22,070 nucleotides of DNA from the NCBI GenBank assembly GCA_023417885.1, contig JAEZED010000166.1, positions 1 through 22,070 of the forward strand, in the 5' to 3' direction. Both the position numbers and the translations under genes were made by a program. Shown in pieces: positions 8,170 to 15,793 of this stretch. Below the pieces are notes generated by a model. It was given only the letters and a program-made list of their open reading frames with translations, searched no databases and was not told the origin of the DNA. The stretch's first letter is position 1; the number at the start of each line of letters is the position of its first letter. This stretch comes from Planctomycetota bacterium (GTDB lineage Bacteria > Planctomycetota > Phycisphaerae > Tepidisphaerales > Tepidisphaeraceae).

Positions 8170-9498
8170 ATGAAAGACACCCGCCAGATCATTTCGCGCC
8201 TCCTGACGAATCTCGGCAGCGCCCGCGAGGTCGAGCAGTACCTGCGCCAGTATTCCAGCGTGGATGCCGTGACCTTCGCGGTGATCAAGGTGGGCGGCGG
8301 GATCATCGAGCAGAACCTGGACGGCCTGGCGAGCGCGCTCACGTTCCTGCACCGCGTCGGGCTGTTCCCGATCGTGGTGCACGGCGCCGGGGAGCAGCTC
8401 GACGAGGCGCTGAAGACGGAAGGGATCTCGAGCGAGAAGGTCGATGGCATGCGCCTGACGACGCCGCAGATCCTGGAGGTGGCGCGGAAGGTCTTCCAGC
8501 GCGTGAACCTCCGGCTCGTGGAGGAGCTGGAGGAGATGGGCACGCGCGCGCGCCCGATCACCTCCGGCGTCTTCGAGGCGCAGCCGATGCAGGAGGGGCG
8601 CTTCGGCCTGGTGGGCGAGGTGGTGCGCGTCCACCGCGACGTCATCGACGCCAGCATCCGCTCCGGGCACCTGCCGATCATCGCCTGCCTCGGCGAGACG
8701 CCCAGCGGGCAGATCCTCAACGTCAACGCCGACGTTGCCGCCCGCGAGCTGGCGGAGGCGATCCAGCCGCACAAGATCATCTTCCTCACCCCTACCGGCG
8801 GCCTGCTGAACGAGCACCAGCGCCCGATTCCCGCGGTGAACCTGACGGAGGACTACGAGGACCTGCTGAGCCAGCCGTGGGTGCATTCGGGGATGCGGCT
8901 GAAGCTCCAGGAGATCAAGCAGCTCCTGGACGTGCTGCCCGACACCAGCTCGGTCTCCATCACCTCGCCCGAGCGGCTGGCGCGCGAGCTGTTCACGCAC
9001 CAGGGCTCCGGCACGCTCGTGCGCAAGGGTGAGCGGGTGCGCGTGTTCGACTCCTTCGACGGCGTGGATCGCCCGCGCCTTCGCGCGCTGCTGGAAGGGT
9101 GCTTCGGGCGTGAGCTCGTTCCCGACTACTTCGAGAAGAAGAAGCTGGATCACCTCTACCTCACCGACTCCTACCGCGCCACCGCCATCATCACGCGCGA
9201 GGGGCCGGTTCCCTACCTCGACAAGTTCGCCGTGACGCGCGAGGCGCAGGGCCTTGGGCTGGGCGCCTCCCTCTGGGGGCGCATGCGCAAGAACGTGGAA
9301 CAGCTCTACTGGCGATCGCGTGCCGACAACGCGATCAACAACTGGTACTTCCAGCAGAGCCAGGGATCCTTCCGTTCGGACAAATGGATCGTCTTCTGGT
9401 ACGGAATGAAGTCGTACGACCAGATCCGCCAGTGCGTCGAGTCCGCCCTGGCGCTGCCGCCCACCTTCCGGGACACCGACGCCCAGGGCGCCGCCTAG
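8170..9498 (+). CDS. argB: Bifunctional N-acetylglutamate kinase/N-acetylglutamate synthase
   Basis: One 442-residue cytoplasmic protein carries both opening enzymes of arginine synthesis. Residues 30-285 are an amino-acid kinase domain that phosphorylates N-acetylglutamate: VIKVGGGII (38-46) holds the phosphate-binding Lys and glycines, VVHGAGEQLD the substrate loop, LGETPSGQILNVNAD the nucleotide and substrate segment, and GSGTLVRKG closes the domain. Residues 290-430 are a GNAT acetyltransferase domain of the NAGS-type (DUF619), with YLDKFAV and the acetyl-CoA loop REAQGLGLGASL (357-368), then KWIVFWYGM. The layout and wording match the Xanthomonas/Maricaulis-type fused enzyme, known to make and phosphorylate N-acetylglutamate and often to be arginine-inhibited. 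The ATG at 8170 is chosen because homology begins there and AAGGAG lies upstream; the frame is open further back to 7999. argC follows after 9 bases, clearly one operon. Confidence 0.93.
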   Translation: MKDTRQIISRLLTNLGSAREVEQYLRQYSSVDAVTFAVIKVGGGIIEQNLDGLASALTFLHRVGLFPIVVHGAGEQLDEALKTEGISSEKVDGMRLTTPQILEVARKVFQRVNLRLVEELEEMGTRARPITSGVFEAQPMQEGRFGLVGEVVRVHRDVIDASIRSGHLPIIACLGETPSGQILNVNADVAARELAEAIQPHKIIFLTPTGGLLNEHQRPIPAVNLTEDYEDLLSQPWVHSGMRLKLQEIKQLLDVLPDTSSVSITSPERLARELFTHQGSGTLVRKGERVRVFDSFDGVDRPRLRALLEGCFGRELVPDYFEKKKLDHLYLTDSYRATAIITREGPVPYLDKFAVTREAQGLGLGASLWGRMRKNVEQLYWRSRADNAINNWYFQQSQGSFRSDKWIVFWYGMKSYDQIRQCVESALALPPTFRDTDAQGAA

Positions 9499-9507
9499 CA
9501 TCGGAAA

Positions 9508-10488
9508 ATGAAACAGAAGTCCGTCGCTCTCGTCGGCGCCCGCGGCCACACCGGGGCCGAGCTGGTTCGCCTGCTGCTCGGTCACCCGGCGCTTCGGCTG
9601 GCGGCCGCCTCATCGCGCGAACTGGCAGGCCGACCCGTGGCCGACGCCGTGCCCGGGGCCCGGACCGACCTGGCCTTCACGACCCTCGGTCCCGACGACC
9701 TGCGCCGGCAGGCGTTCGATGTCGTCATCCTCGCCATGCCCAATGGCGCCGCCGCTCCGTTCGTCGAGGCGATCGACGCGGCGGCGCCCGAAACGGTGAT
9801 CGTCGATCTCTCCGCCGACTATCGGTTCGACGACGCCTGGGAGTATGGCCTGCCGGAGAAGCGGCGCGCGAAGCTCGAGGGGGCGCGGCGCATCGCCAAC
9901 CCCGGCTGCTACGCGACGGGAATCCAGTTCGCCGTGCTGCCGCTGCTGGATCTCGCGACCGGGCCGGTGCACGCCTTCGGGGTCTCCGGCTACAGCGGCG
10001 CCGGCACCACGCCCTCGCCGCGCAACGACCCGGAGGCCCTGCGCGACAACCTGATGCCCTACGCGCTGACGGGCCACATCCACGAGCGCGAGACCACGCG
10101 CCACCTCGGGACGGCCGTTCACTTCATGCCTCATGTCGCCCCCTTCTTCCGCGGCATCACGCTCACGCTCTCCATCCCGCTGAAGGAGTCGGTGACGCGT
10201 GACGACCTCGTCGGGCGGTATCGCAGCGCCTATGACCGGGAGCCGCTGGTGAGCTACCAGGAGGCGGCCCCGCTCGTGCGCGACATCGCCGGCGCCCACG
10301 ACTGCCGCGTCGGCGGGCTCACGCTCGACGAGAGCGGCCGGCGCGCGGTCGTCGTCGCGACGATCGACAACCTCCTCAAGGGCGCCGCCACGCAGGCCCT
10401 CCAGAACATCAATCTCGCCTGTGGGCTCGGCGAGTTCACGGGCATCCCGAGCCCGGCCCCGGCCGACGCAGCCAGCCCGGCGGCGTAG
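9508..10488 (+). CDS. argC: N-acetyl-gamma-glutamyl-phosphate reductase
   Basis: This NADPH-dependent cytoplasmic enzyme reduces N-acetylglutamyl phosphate to the semialdehyde, the third step of arginine synthesis. The Rossmann opening VALVGARGHTGAELVRLL, the dehydrogenase signature ANPGCYATGIQ with catalytic Cys134, GVSGYSGAGTTPS, the GHIHERETTRHLG segment with the conserved His region, FMPHVAPFFRGI and the closing DNLLKGAATQALQNINL are all present. At 326 residues it is of the shorter, dimerising family size. It follows the fused kinase/synthase after 9 bases with no strong Shine-Dalgarno, so translation is probably coupled; the product of one is the substrate of the other. Its stop lies only 11 bp from the stop of the convergent kinase gene, leaving no room for a private terminator. 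Confidence 0.96.
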   Translation: MKQKSVALVGARGHTGAELVRLLLGHPALRLAAASSRELAGRPVADAVPGARTDLAFTTLGPDDLRRQAFDVVILAMPNGAAAPFVEAIDAAAPETVIVDLSADYRFDDAWEYGLPEKRRAKLEGARRIANPGCYATGIQFAVLPLLDLATGPVHAFGVSGYSGAGTTPSPRNDPEALRDNLMPYALTGHIHERETTRHLGTAVHFMPHVAPFFRGITLTLSIPLKESVTRDDLVGRYRSAYDREPLVSYQEAAPLVRDIAGAHDCRVGGLTLDESGRRAVVVATIDNLLKGAATQALQNINLACGLGEFTGIPSPAPADAASPAA

Positions 10489-10499
10489 AGGGTGATTTC

Positions 10500-13403
10500 T
10501 CACTGCCCCGGCGGCGTGCGGCTGCGCCATGTTTCGGCTTCGGCATCGTTGCCCAGCGCCGCGTGGCTGCGCGCGAGGGCGGCGTAGCTGCGGGCCAGGA
10601 GCGCCGCGTCGGGCGTCGGCTGTGCTTCCATCACCTCTATCGCGCCCGGCAGCGTTGTCACCGCCTGCGCATGGTCGCCCGTATCGGAGAGGGCGATGCC
10701 GAGCAGCGCCGTGTATCCCGCCATGGCGGCCGGCGGCGCCAGCCCGACGGCGGCCTCGCGTGCCGCCGCCAGCATGGGCAGCGCGTCGCCCGCGCGGCCG
10801 AGCTGAAGCAGGATGTCGCCCCAGCGCATCGTGAAGGAGATCGCGGGAAAGCTCCCCTCGCCGTGGGCCGCGCGCGTGCGCGGCACGATCTGGCGGTAGA
10901 TCGCCTCGGCGGCCTCCAGGTCGCCGCGCGCCGCGTGAAGACGTGCAATGTTGCTCTCGAGGACGAGTGCGTCCACGTGATCCTGCCCCAGCACGCGCGC
11001 CATCGGATCGCGCAGCGACTCGAACGTCTGCTCCGCCGCGTCGAGCTCACCCAGCGCCATCAGGAGCAGCCCGTAGTTGCTCCTGGTCAGCAACGTGCCG
11101 GGATGCTCCTCCCCGAGCACGCGGCTGCGGCGCTCGATGCAGTCGAGGAAGACGCGTCGCGCCTCCTCCATCTCCCCCGCCGCCTGGAGCAGCAGGCCGA
11201 GGTTGTTGGCGTTGGCGAGCGTGTCGGGATGATCGGGCCCGTACACGCGCACCGACGCCTCGTTGGAGCGGGTCACGTAGTCGACCGCTTCGTCGAGCCG
11301 GTTCATGGCACGGAGCACGTTGCCCAGGTTCCCCGCAAGGACGATCCAGAAGGGGTGATTCACCCCGAGCGTCTTCTCGGCAAGCAGCATCGCCTCGCGA
11401 TAGCGGGCCTCCGCCTGCTCCATCTCCCCCTTCTCCTGGTGGAGCGTTGCGAGCAGGTAGATGAGGTGAATCGCGTCCTGCGATTCGGCCCCTCTCGCCT
11501 GGCGCACCCGCGGAAGGAGCGAATCGGCAATGGCCTGCGCCGCCGCGAAGTCCCGCAGCCGCGTCAGCGAGTCGGCAAGCTCGACCTCGGTCGCGATCGT
11601 GCGCTCGTCCAGTTCGCCGAAGAGCGTGCGGAAGGTCTCGGCCGCCTCGCGCCGAACGGCAACGGCTCGGTCGTACTCTCCGCGCTGGTAGTGGATGAGG
11701 CCGAGCACGATCAGGGTCTGGGCGGTGCTGGCACTGGTCTGGCCCCGGTTGGTTCGATAGATGGCGGCGGATCGCTCCAGCTGCGATTGTGCCGCGTCGA
11801 GTTGGCCCAGCTGAGCGAACGCGCGGCCGAAGGTGTATCGCAGCCCCGCCTCGACGAGCGGATGGCTGGGCGGCTCGAGATCGATCTTGCGCGCGGCCGC
11901 TTCGAGGATGTCGGTGACGAGCACCTGGCGTCCCTGGGCCCGGCTGGGCTCGATCGACTCGAACATGTCGCGGATGAACCGGCTGGTCTCGCGCTCGAAC
12001 TCGCGCGCCTCGGCCTCGGCGGCGCGCGCCGACTCGGCGGCACGCTGGGCGTCGCCGGCATCACGTCGGGCCGCCTCCGCCAGGTCGCGCTCGCGCCGCG
12101 CCTCCAGCAGGCCCCACGTCGCCAGCAGGAGGCCGATCACCAGCGCCGCCAGCACCGCCGAGGCGGCGGCGAGGCCGATCTTGTGCCGTCGGGCGAACTT
12201 CCGCGCCAGGTACCCGCGCGAGGGGGCCGCGGCGCTGACGGGCTCGTCGGCGAGGTAGTGCCCGATGTCGTTCGCCAGGGCCGCGGCAGTCTGGTACCGG
12301 CGGGAGCGCTCCTTCTCCATGCACTTCATGACGATCCAGTCAAGCTCGCCGCGGATGAGCGTCGTGAGCCGGAGCGGATCGATGCGGCGGTTGGCGGCGA
12401 TGGTCGGCAGCGCGTCGCGCAGGTCGCTGATGCGCGTGCTGGGGCGCGGCGGCTCCACTTCGCGGATGGTGCGCTGGATCTCGTCGAACGCCTTGGAGCG
12501 CAGCTCGCGCGAGTCGAAGGGGGTCGTGCCGGTCAGGAGCTCGTAGAGCAGCACACCGAGGCTGTAGATGTCGGAGCGCGTGTCGATGTCACCGCCGCTC
12601 ATGCCGGCCTGCTCGGGGCTCATGTATTCCGGCGTTCCGACGAGCTGGCGGGCCTCGGTGAAGAGCGTCCGCTCGGTCAGCCGCGCCTGCGTGGCCTTGG
12701 CGATGCCGAAGTCGATCACCTTCGGCACCGGCTTCCCGTCCTGCTCGGCGACCAGCACGTTGCTCGGCTTGACGTCGCGGTGGATGATTCCCTTGGTGTG
12801 CGCGTGCTGCACCGCCTGAGCCACCGGGATGAAGAGCTCCAGGCGCTGCCGCGGCGTGAGCCGGTGCTCGTCGCAGTAGCGCGTGATCGGCACGCCCTCC
12901 ACCAGTTCCATCACGAAGTAGGGGCGGCCCGCGTCCGTCGCGCCCGCTTCGAGCACCCGCGCGATGTTCGGATGATCCATGATCGCCAGCGCCTGGCGCT
13001 CTGCCTCGAACCGCGCGATCACCTGCCGAGTGTCCATCCCCAGCTTGATCACCTTCAGCGCCACCCGCCGCCGCACCGGCTGCTCCTGCTCGGCGAGGTA
13101 GACCGTGCCGAACCCCCCCTCGCCGATCACCGCCGCGAGGTGATACGGGCCGATCCAGCTCCCGACGCCCTCCATGCGCAGGCCCGGGGTCGAGGCGTCC
13201 GGCCCGGGGGCGATCGTCGGATCTTCCAGGAACCGCTCCGCCTCGTCGTGCGCCGCCAGCAGCGACTCGACCTCGGCGCGCACCGCGGCATCGCCGCCAG
13301 CCAGGCGCGCCACGGCCGCTTCACGCTCGTCCCGCGCAAGCTCCACGATCTCGCCGAAGATCTCCTTGGCGCTGCGGGAGACTGAACCACTCGATTCGGG
13401 CAT
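10500..13403 (-). CDS. Transmembrane Ser/Thr kinase with C-terminal TPR array
   Basis: A 967-residue Hanks-type kinase. Residues 1-60 are a charged helical region (EIFGEIVELARDEREA, EVESLLAAHDEAERFLEDP) common at the front of planctomycete kinases linked to ECF sigma factors. The catalytic domain spans about 84-385: GEGGFGTVY (94-102), VALK with Lys117, HRDVKPSN with Asp210, DFG 231-233, GTPEYMSPEQ activation segment and DTRSDIYSLGVLLYELL. All catalytic residues are present, so it should be active. A single membrane helix follows at about 409-433. The rest (about 520-960) is a run of TPR repeats, which would lie outside the cytoplasm if the kinase is inside, suggesting a protein-sensing or assembly module. 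GGAGGG at 13408-13413 sets the ATG. It starts 12 bp after the sigma-factor stop, so the two form an operon and the kinase may control that sigma factor. Confidence 0.95.
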   Translation of the reverse strand: MPESSGSVSRSAKEIFGEIVELARDEREAAVARLAGGDAAVRAEVESLLAAHDEAERFLEDPTIAPGPDASTPGLRMEGVGSWIGPYHLAAVIGEGGFGTVYLAEQEQPVRRRVALKVIKLGMDTRQVIARFEAERQALAIMDHPNIARVLEAGATDAGRPYFVMELVEGVPITRYCDEHRLTPRQRLELFIPVAQAVQHAHTKGIIHRDVKPSNVLVAEQDGKPVPKVIDFGIAKATQARLTERTLFTEARQLVGTPEYMSPEQAGMSGGDIDTRSDIYSLGVLLYELLTGTTPFDSRELRSKAFDEIQRTIREVEPPRPSTRISDLRDALPTIAANRRIDPLRLTTLIRGELDWIVMKCMEKERSRRYQTAAALANDIGHYLADEPVSAAAPSRGYLARKFARRHKIGLAAASAVLAALVIGLLLATWGLLEARRERDLAEAARRDAGDAQRAAESARAAEAEAREFERETSRFIRDMFESIEPSRAQGRQVLVTDILEAAARKIDLEPPSHPLVEAGLRYTFGRAFAQLGQLDAAQSQLERSAAIYRTNRGQTSASTAQTLIVLGLIHYQRGEYDRAVAVRREAAETFRTLFGELDERTIATEVELADSLTRLRDFAAAQAIADSLLPRVRQARGAESQDAIHLIYLLATLHQEKGEMEQAEARYREAMLLAEKTLGVNHPFWIVLAGNLGNVLRAMNRLDEAVDYVTRSNEASVRVYGPDHPDTLANANNLGLLLQAAGEMEEARRVFLDCIERRSRVLGEEHPGTLLTRSNYGLLLMALGELDAAEQTFESLRDPMARVLGQDHVDALVLESNIARLHAARGDLEAAEAIYRQIVPRTRAAHGEGSFPAISFTMRWGDILLQLGRAGDALPMLAAAREAAVGLAPPAAMAGYTALLGIALSDTGDHAQAVTTLPGAIEVMEAQPTPDAALLARSYAALARSHAALGNDAEAETWRSRTPPGQ

Positions 13404-13415
13404 ACCGCCCTCCAG

Positions 13416-13934
13416 TCAGCTCAGCAATCTGTAAAGCCACGCGCGGGCATACTGCCATTCCCGCTTGACCGTCCGCTCCGACAAACCGGTCGCCTCGGCC
13501 GTCTCCTGCACGCTCATGCCGGCGTAGAAGCGCAGCTTCAGCACCGCCGCGGATTGCGGCTCCTCTTCTTCGAGGCGACAAACGGCCTCCTCCAGGGCCA
13601 TCACCTCCTCGGAATCGCCCTCGACTGCCAGTTCCGCAACGTCGCGCAGGACGGGGCGACGCCCCCCGCCGCGCTTGGCACGCCCGCGCGTCCGGGCATG
13701 GTCGATCAGGATGCGGCGCATCGCCTCGGCGGCGGCTGCGAAGAATGCCTGCCGGTCTCCGTCGCGCAGCGCTCCGTGATCCTTCAGCTTCAGAAAAGCC
13801 TCGTGAACGAGCTCCGTGGCCTGGAGGGTGTGGTCCGACCGCTCCTGCGCGAGGCGCCGGCGGGCGATGGTGCGGAGCTGGTCGTAGACCTGCTCGAGAA
13901 AGGCCTCCCGCTGCTGGCCGGCGTCACCGGGCAT
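13416..13934 (-). CDS. ECF-type RNA polymerase sigma factor
   Basis: A short sigma-70 family factor with only regions 2 and 4, of the group with conserved ATELVHEAFLKL that is frequent in planctomycetes and acidobacteria. Region 2 spans REAFLEQVYDQLRTIARRRLA to AMRRILIDHARTR; region 4 is VLKLRFYAGMSVQETAEATG plus the recognition helix LSERTVKREWQYARAWLYRLL at the very end. It would direct polymerase to a specific promoter set. The ATG at 13934 gives 172 residues; a TTG at 13970 would add 12 residues, and neither has a clear Shine-Dalgarno. No anti-sigma factor gene is present; instead a kinase gene follows 12 bp downstream, so phosphorylation is the likely control. The efflux operon ends 36 to 72 bp upstream on the same strand, so read-through is possible. 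Confidence 0.93.
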   Translation of the reverse strand: MPGDAGQQREAFLEQVYDQLRTIARRRLAQERSDHTLQATELVHEAFLKLKDHGALRDGDRQAFFAAAAEAMRRILIDHARTRGRAKRGGGRRPVLRDVAELAVEGDSEEVMALEEAVCRLEEEEPQSAAVLKLRFYAGMSVQETAEATGLSERTVKREWQYARAWLYRLLS

Positions 13935-14006
13935 CGCCAACAAATGTACCGTCCGGCCGTTGCCGAACAATGAGCCATCGCCGGCAAGTTCCGCCGGATC
14001 GGGTGG

Positions 14007-15743
14007 TCAGTCCCCGCCGGGGCCGGTCGCGGGACGCGTAGCGGGCGTCGTGGCAGGGAGTGTGGCCGGCGCGGGCGTGATGGCCAGGTCGGCCGGCAAG
14101 GCGGGGAGAGTGTTGCCGATGCGGATGCCGCGGCGCTCCAGGAGGCTGCCCTCGGCGAGGTAGAGATTGATGAGGGCGATGCGGTAGGCGACAATCGCCT
14201 CGACCTCGGAGATCTGGCTCTGGAGCAGGTCTCGCTGGGCCTGGGCGACGAGCAGATTGGTGCTGGAGCCGACCCGGAACCGCTCCTGCTCGGCCCGCAG
14301 CGCCTCTTCGCGAAGCGCGCGCGTGGCTGCCGTCGCGCCGATCTGCTGGCGCGATCGCTCCACTTCCGTGGCCGCCAGCCGCACGTCGAGGTGGACGAGC
14401 TGGGCGAGGTTCTCGATGGCGGCCGCCGCCTGCTGCGCGGTCGCGATGGCGACGAGGTGTCGCCCCTCGGCGGCGCGGTTGCCCAGGAACCAGCTGAAGC
14501 TCGCGCCGGCGGAAAGGTCGTAGCTGTCCCCGTCGATGAGGTCCTCGATGGCGTCGCCGAAGGCCTCGGAGTATCCGCTGCGGCCGAGCGTGACGAAGAG
14601 ATCCAGCCGCGGCAGGAGGCCGTTGCGCGTGACGATCGTCTCGAGCCGGTTCTGCTGGAGGCGAAGGCGCGCCTCGTTGAGTTCCGGGCGCAGCCGCTGC
14701 GCGAGCTGGAGGCGGAGCGGGAGGTCCTCGATGGGGGTGGCTTGTGTCTCGATGTCGCTGGACGGAAGGACGGCCCGATCCATCAGCCCGGCGAGCGTGG
14801 CCTCCCCCAGGTCCGGGCTCATGAGGCGCACCAGGCGAAACCTCTGCGACTCCAGCTCGCTGCGCGCGTCGATGAGCGCCTGCTCGCGCAGGGCTACCTC
14901 CGCCTGTGCGGCGGCGATCTCGGTGGGCGGGAGCACGCCGACATCCACGCGCTGCTGCGTCTCGTCGAGCTGCTGGCGCGCCAGCTCCAGCGAGGCTTCG
15001 AAGATGACGATCTCGCGGCGCGCCAGCGCATAGAGCCAGTAGGTGGTCTCCGTTTCGGCGAGGAGCGCCTCGGTGAAGCCGCGGAGCTCGTAGAGGCTGG
15101 CGAGCGTCTCCAGCCGCGCCTGCCGCACCGTCGCGAGATTGACGGCGGGGCCGAAGCCCTGGAGCAGCGACTGCGTCACCGTGAGGCCGACGCGCGCTTC
15201 GTGCTGGTCGGGCGTGCGGTTAGAGGAGGTGAGGGTGTCTTCGGCCTCGAGCTCGACGGTCGTGCCGGTCGGGAGGCGCTGCCGCACCCCGCCCGAGACG
15301 GCGGCGTCATCCGCCTCGACGCTGAACTGCTCGCCCGTGGCCCGCGAGACCTCGGTGGCGCGCTGCTGGCCGGCGCTGGCGTCGGCGAAGACTTCCGGAT
15401 CCCACGCCCCGCGCTCGATGCGCTCGAAGGCAGCGTTGATGACGGGCGTGAGCTGCTGGACGCGGAGGTCGCGGTTCCCCGAGAGCGCCAGGAGCACCGC
15501 CTGCTCCACCGAGAGCTCGACCGGCCCGTCGGGCGGAAGCAGCGGCGCGCGCGTCGAATCGCTCGGGGAGGGCTTCAGGCTCTCCGGCACGTTGATCGGC
15601 GTGAGCGGGCGGTCGGCCAGCTCCTGCTCCCAATCCACGTCGAAGACGGGCCATCGCTCCACCGCGCAGCCCGCAGCGAGGAGGCAGACGAGCGATTTCG
15701 CCAGGAGCCGTCCGAGGCGCGGGGCGCGGCGGAAGAGGAGCAT
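14007..15743 (-). CDS. TolC-family outer-membrane efflux lipoprotein
   Basis: The outer-membrane channel of the tripartite efflux system encoded just upstream. From the ATG at 15743 it opens with a lipoprotein signal (MLLFRRAPRLGRLLAKSLVC then LLAAGC), so Cys26 would be lipidated. The body shows the two-fold TolC pattern: SVEQAVLLALSGNRDLRVQQ and later ALLAETETTYWLYALARREIVIFEASLELARQQLDETQQ-type coiled-coil helices, ADVGVLPPTEIAAAQAEVALRE-like text, and a second half with RLRPELNEARLRLQQNRLE and RVGSSTNLLVAQAQRDLLQ. The C-terminus is a low-complexity Pro-Ala-Thr tail of about 25 residues. An in-frame GTG at 15797 overlaps the pump stop as GTGA and is a plausible coupled start that would add 18 residues; I prefer the ATG because of the signal peptide geometry. 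Confidence 0.92.
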   Translation of the reverse strand: MLLFRRAPRLGRLLAKSLVCLLAAGCAVERWPVFDVDWEQELADRPLTPINVPESLKPSPSDSTRAPLLPPDGPVELSVEQAVLLALSGNRDLRVQQLTPVINAAFERIERGAWDPEVFADASAGQQRATEVSRATGEQFSVEADDAAVSGGVRQRLPTGTTVELEAEDTLTSSNRTPDQHEARVGLTVTQSLLQGFGPAVNLATVRQARLETLASLYELRGFTEALLAETETTYWLYALARREIVIFEASLELARQQLDETQQRVDVGVLPPTEIAAAQAEVALREQALIDARSELESQRFRLVRLMSPDLGEATLAGLMDRAVLPSSDIETQATPIEDLPLRLQLAQRLRPELNEARLRLQQNRLETIVTRNGLLPRLDLFVTLGRSGYSEAFGDAIEDLIDGDSYDLSAGASFSWFLGNRAAEGRHLVAIATAQQAAAAIENLAQLVHLDVRLAATEVERSRQQIGATAATRALREEALRAEQERFRVGSSTNLLVAQAQRDLLQSQISEVEAIVAYRIALINLYLAEGSLLERRGIRIGNTLPALPADLAITPAPATLPATTPATRPATGPGGD

Positions 15744-15793
15744 GGCGCGCCGGTCCGCGGGCGGGGCCGGGGGCGTCGCGTCGCGCGCCGCCC

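Noticed and set aside
10472..10520. Direct repeat CCCGGCGGCGT on both sides of the argC/kinase convergent junction
   Set aside because: The 11-bp match consists of common GC-rich codons at the ends of two reading frames and is likely chance; no inserted element lies between.
10563..13385. A 940-codon open frame on the plus strand opposite the kinase gene
   Set aside because: The kinase frame has all catalytic motifs and a good ribosome site; the antisense translation shows no recognisable domain.
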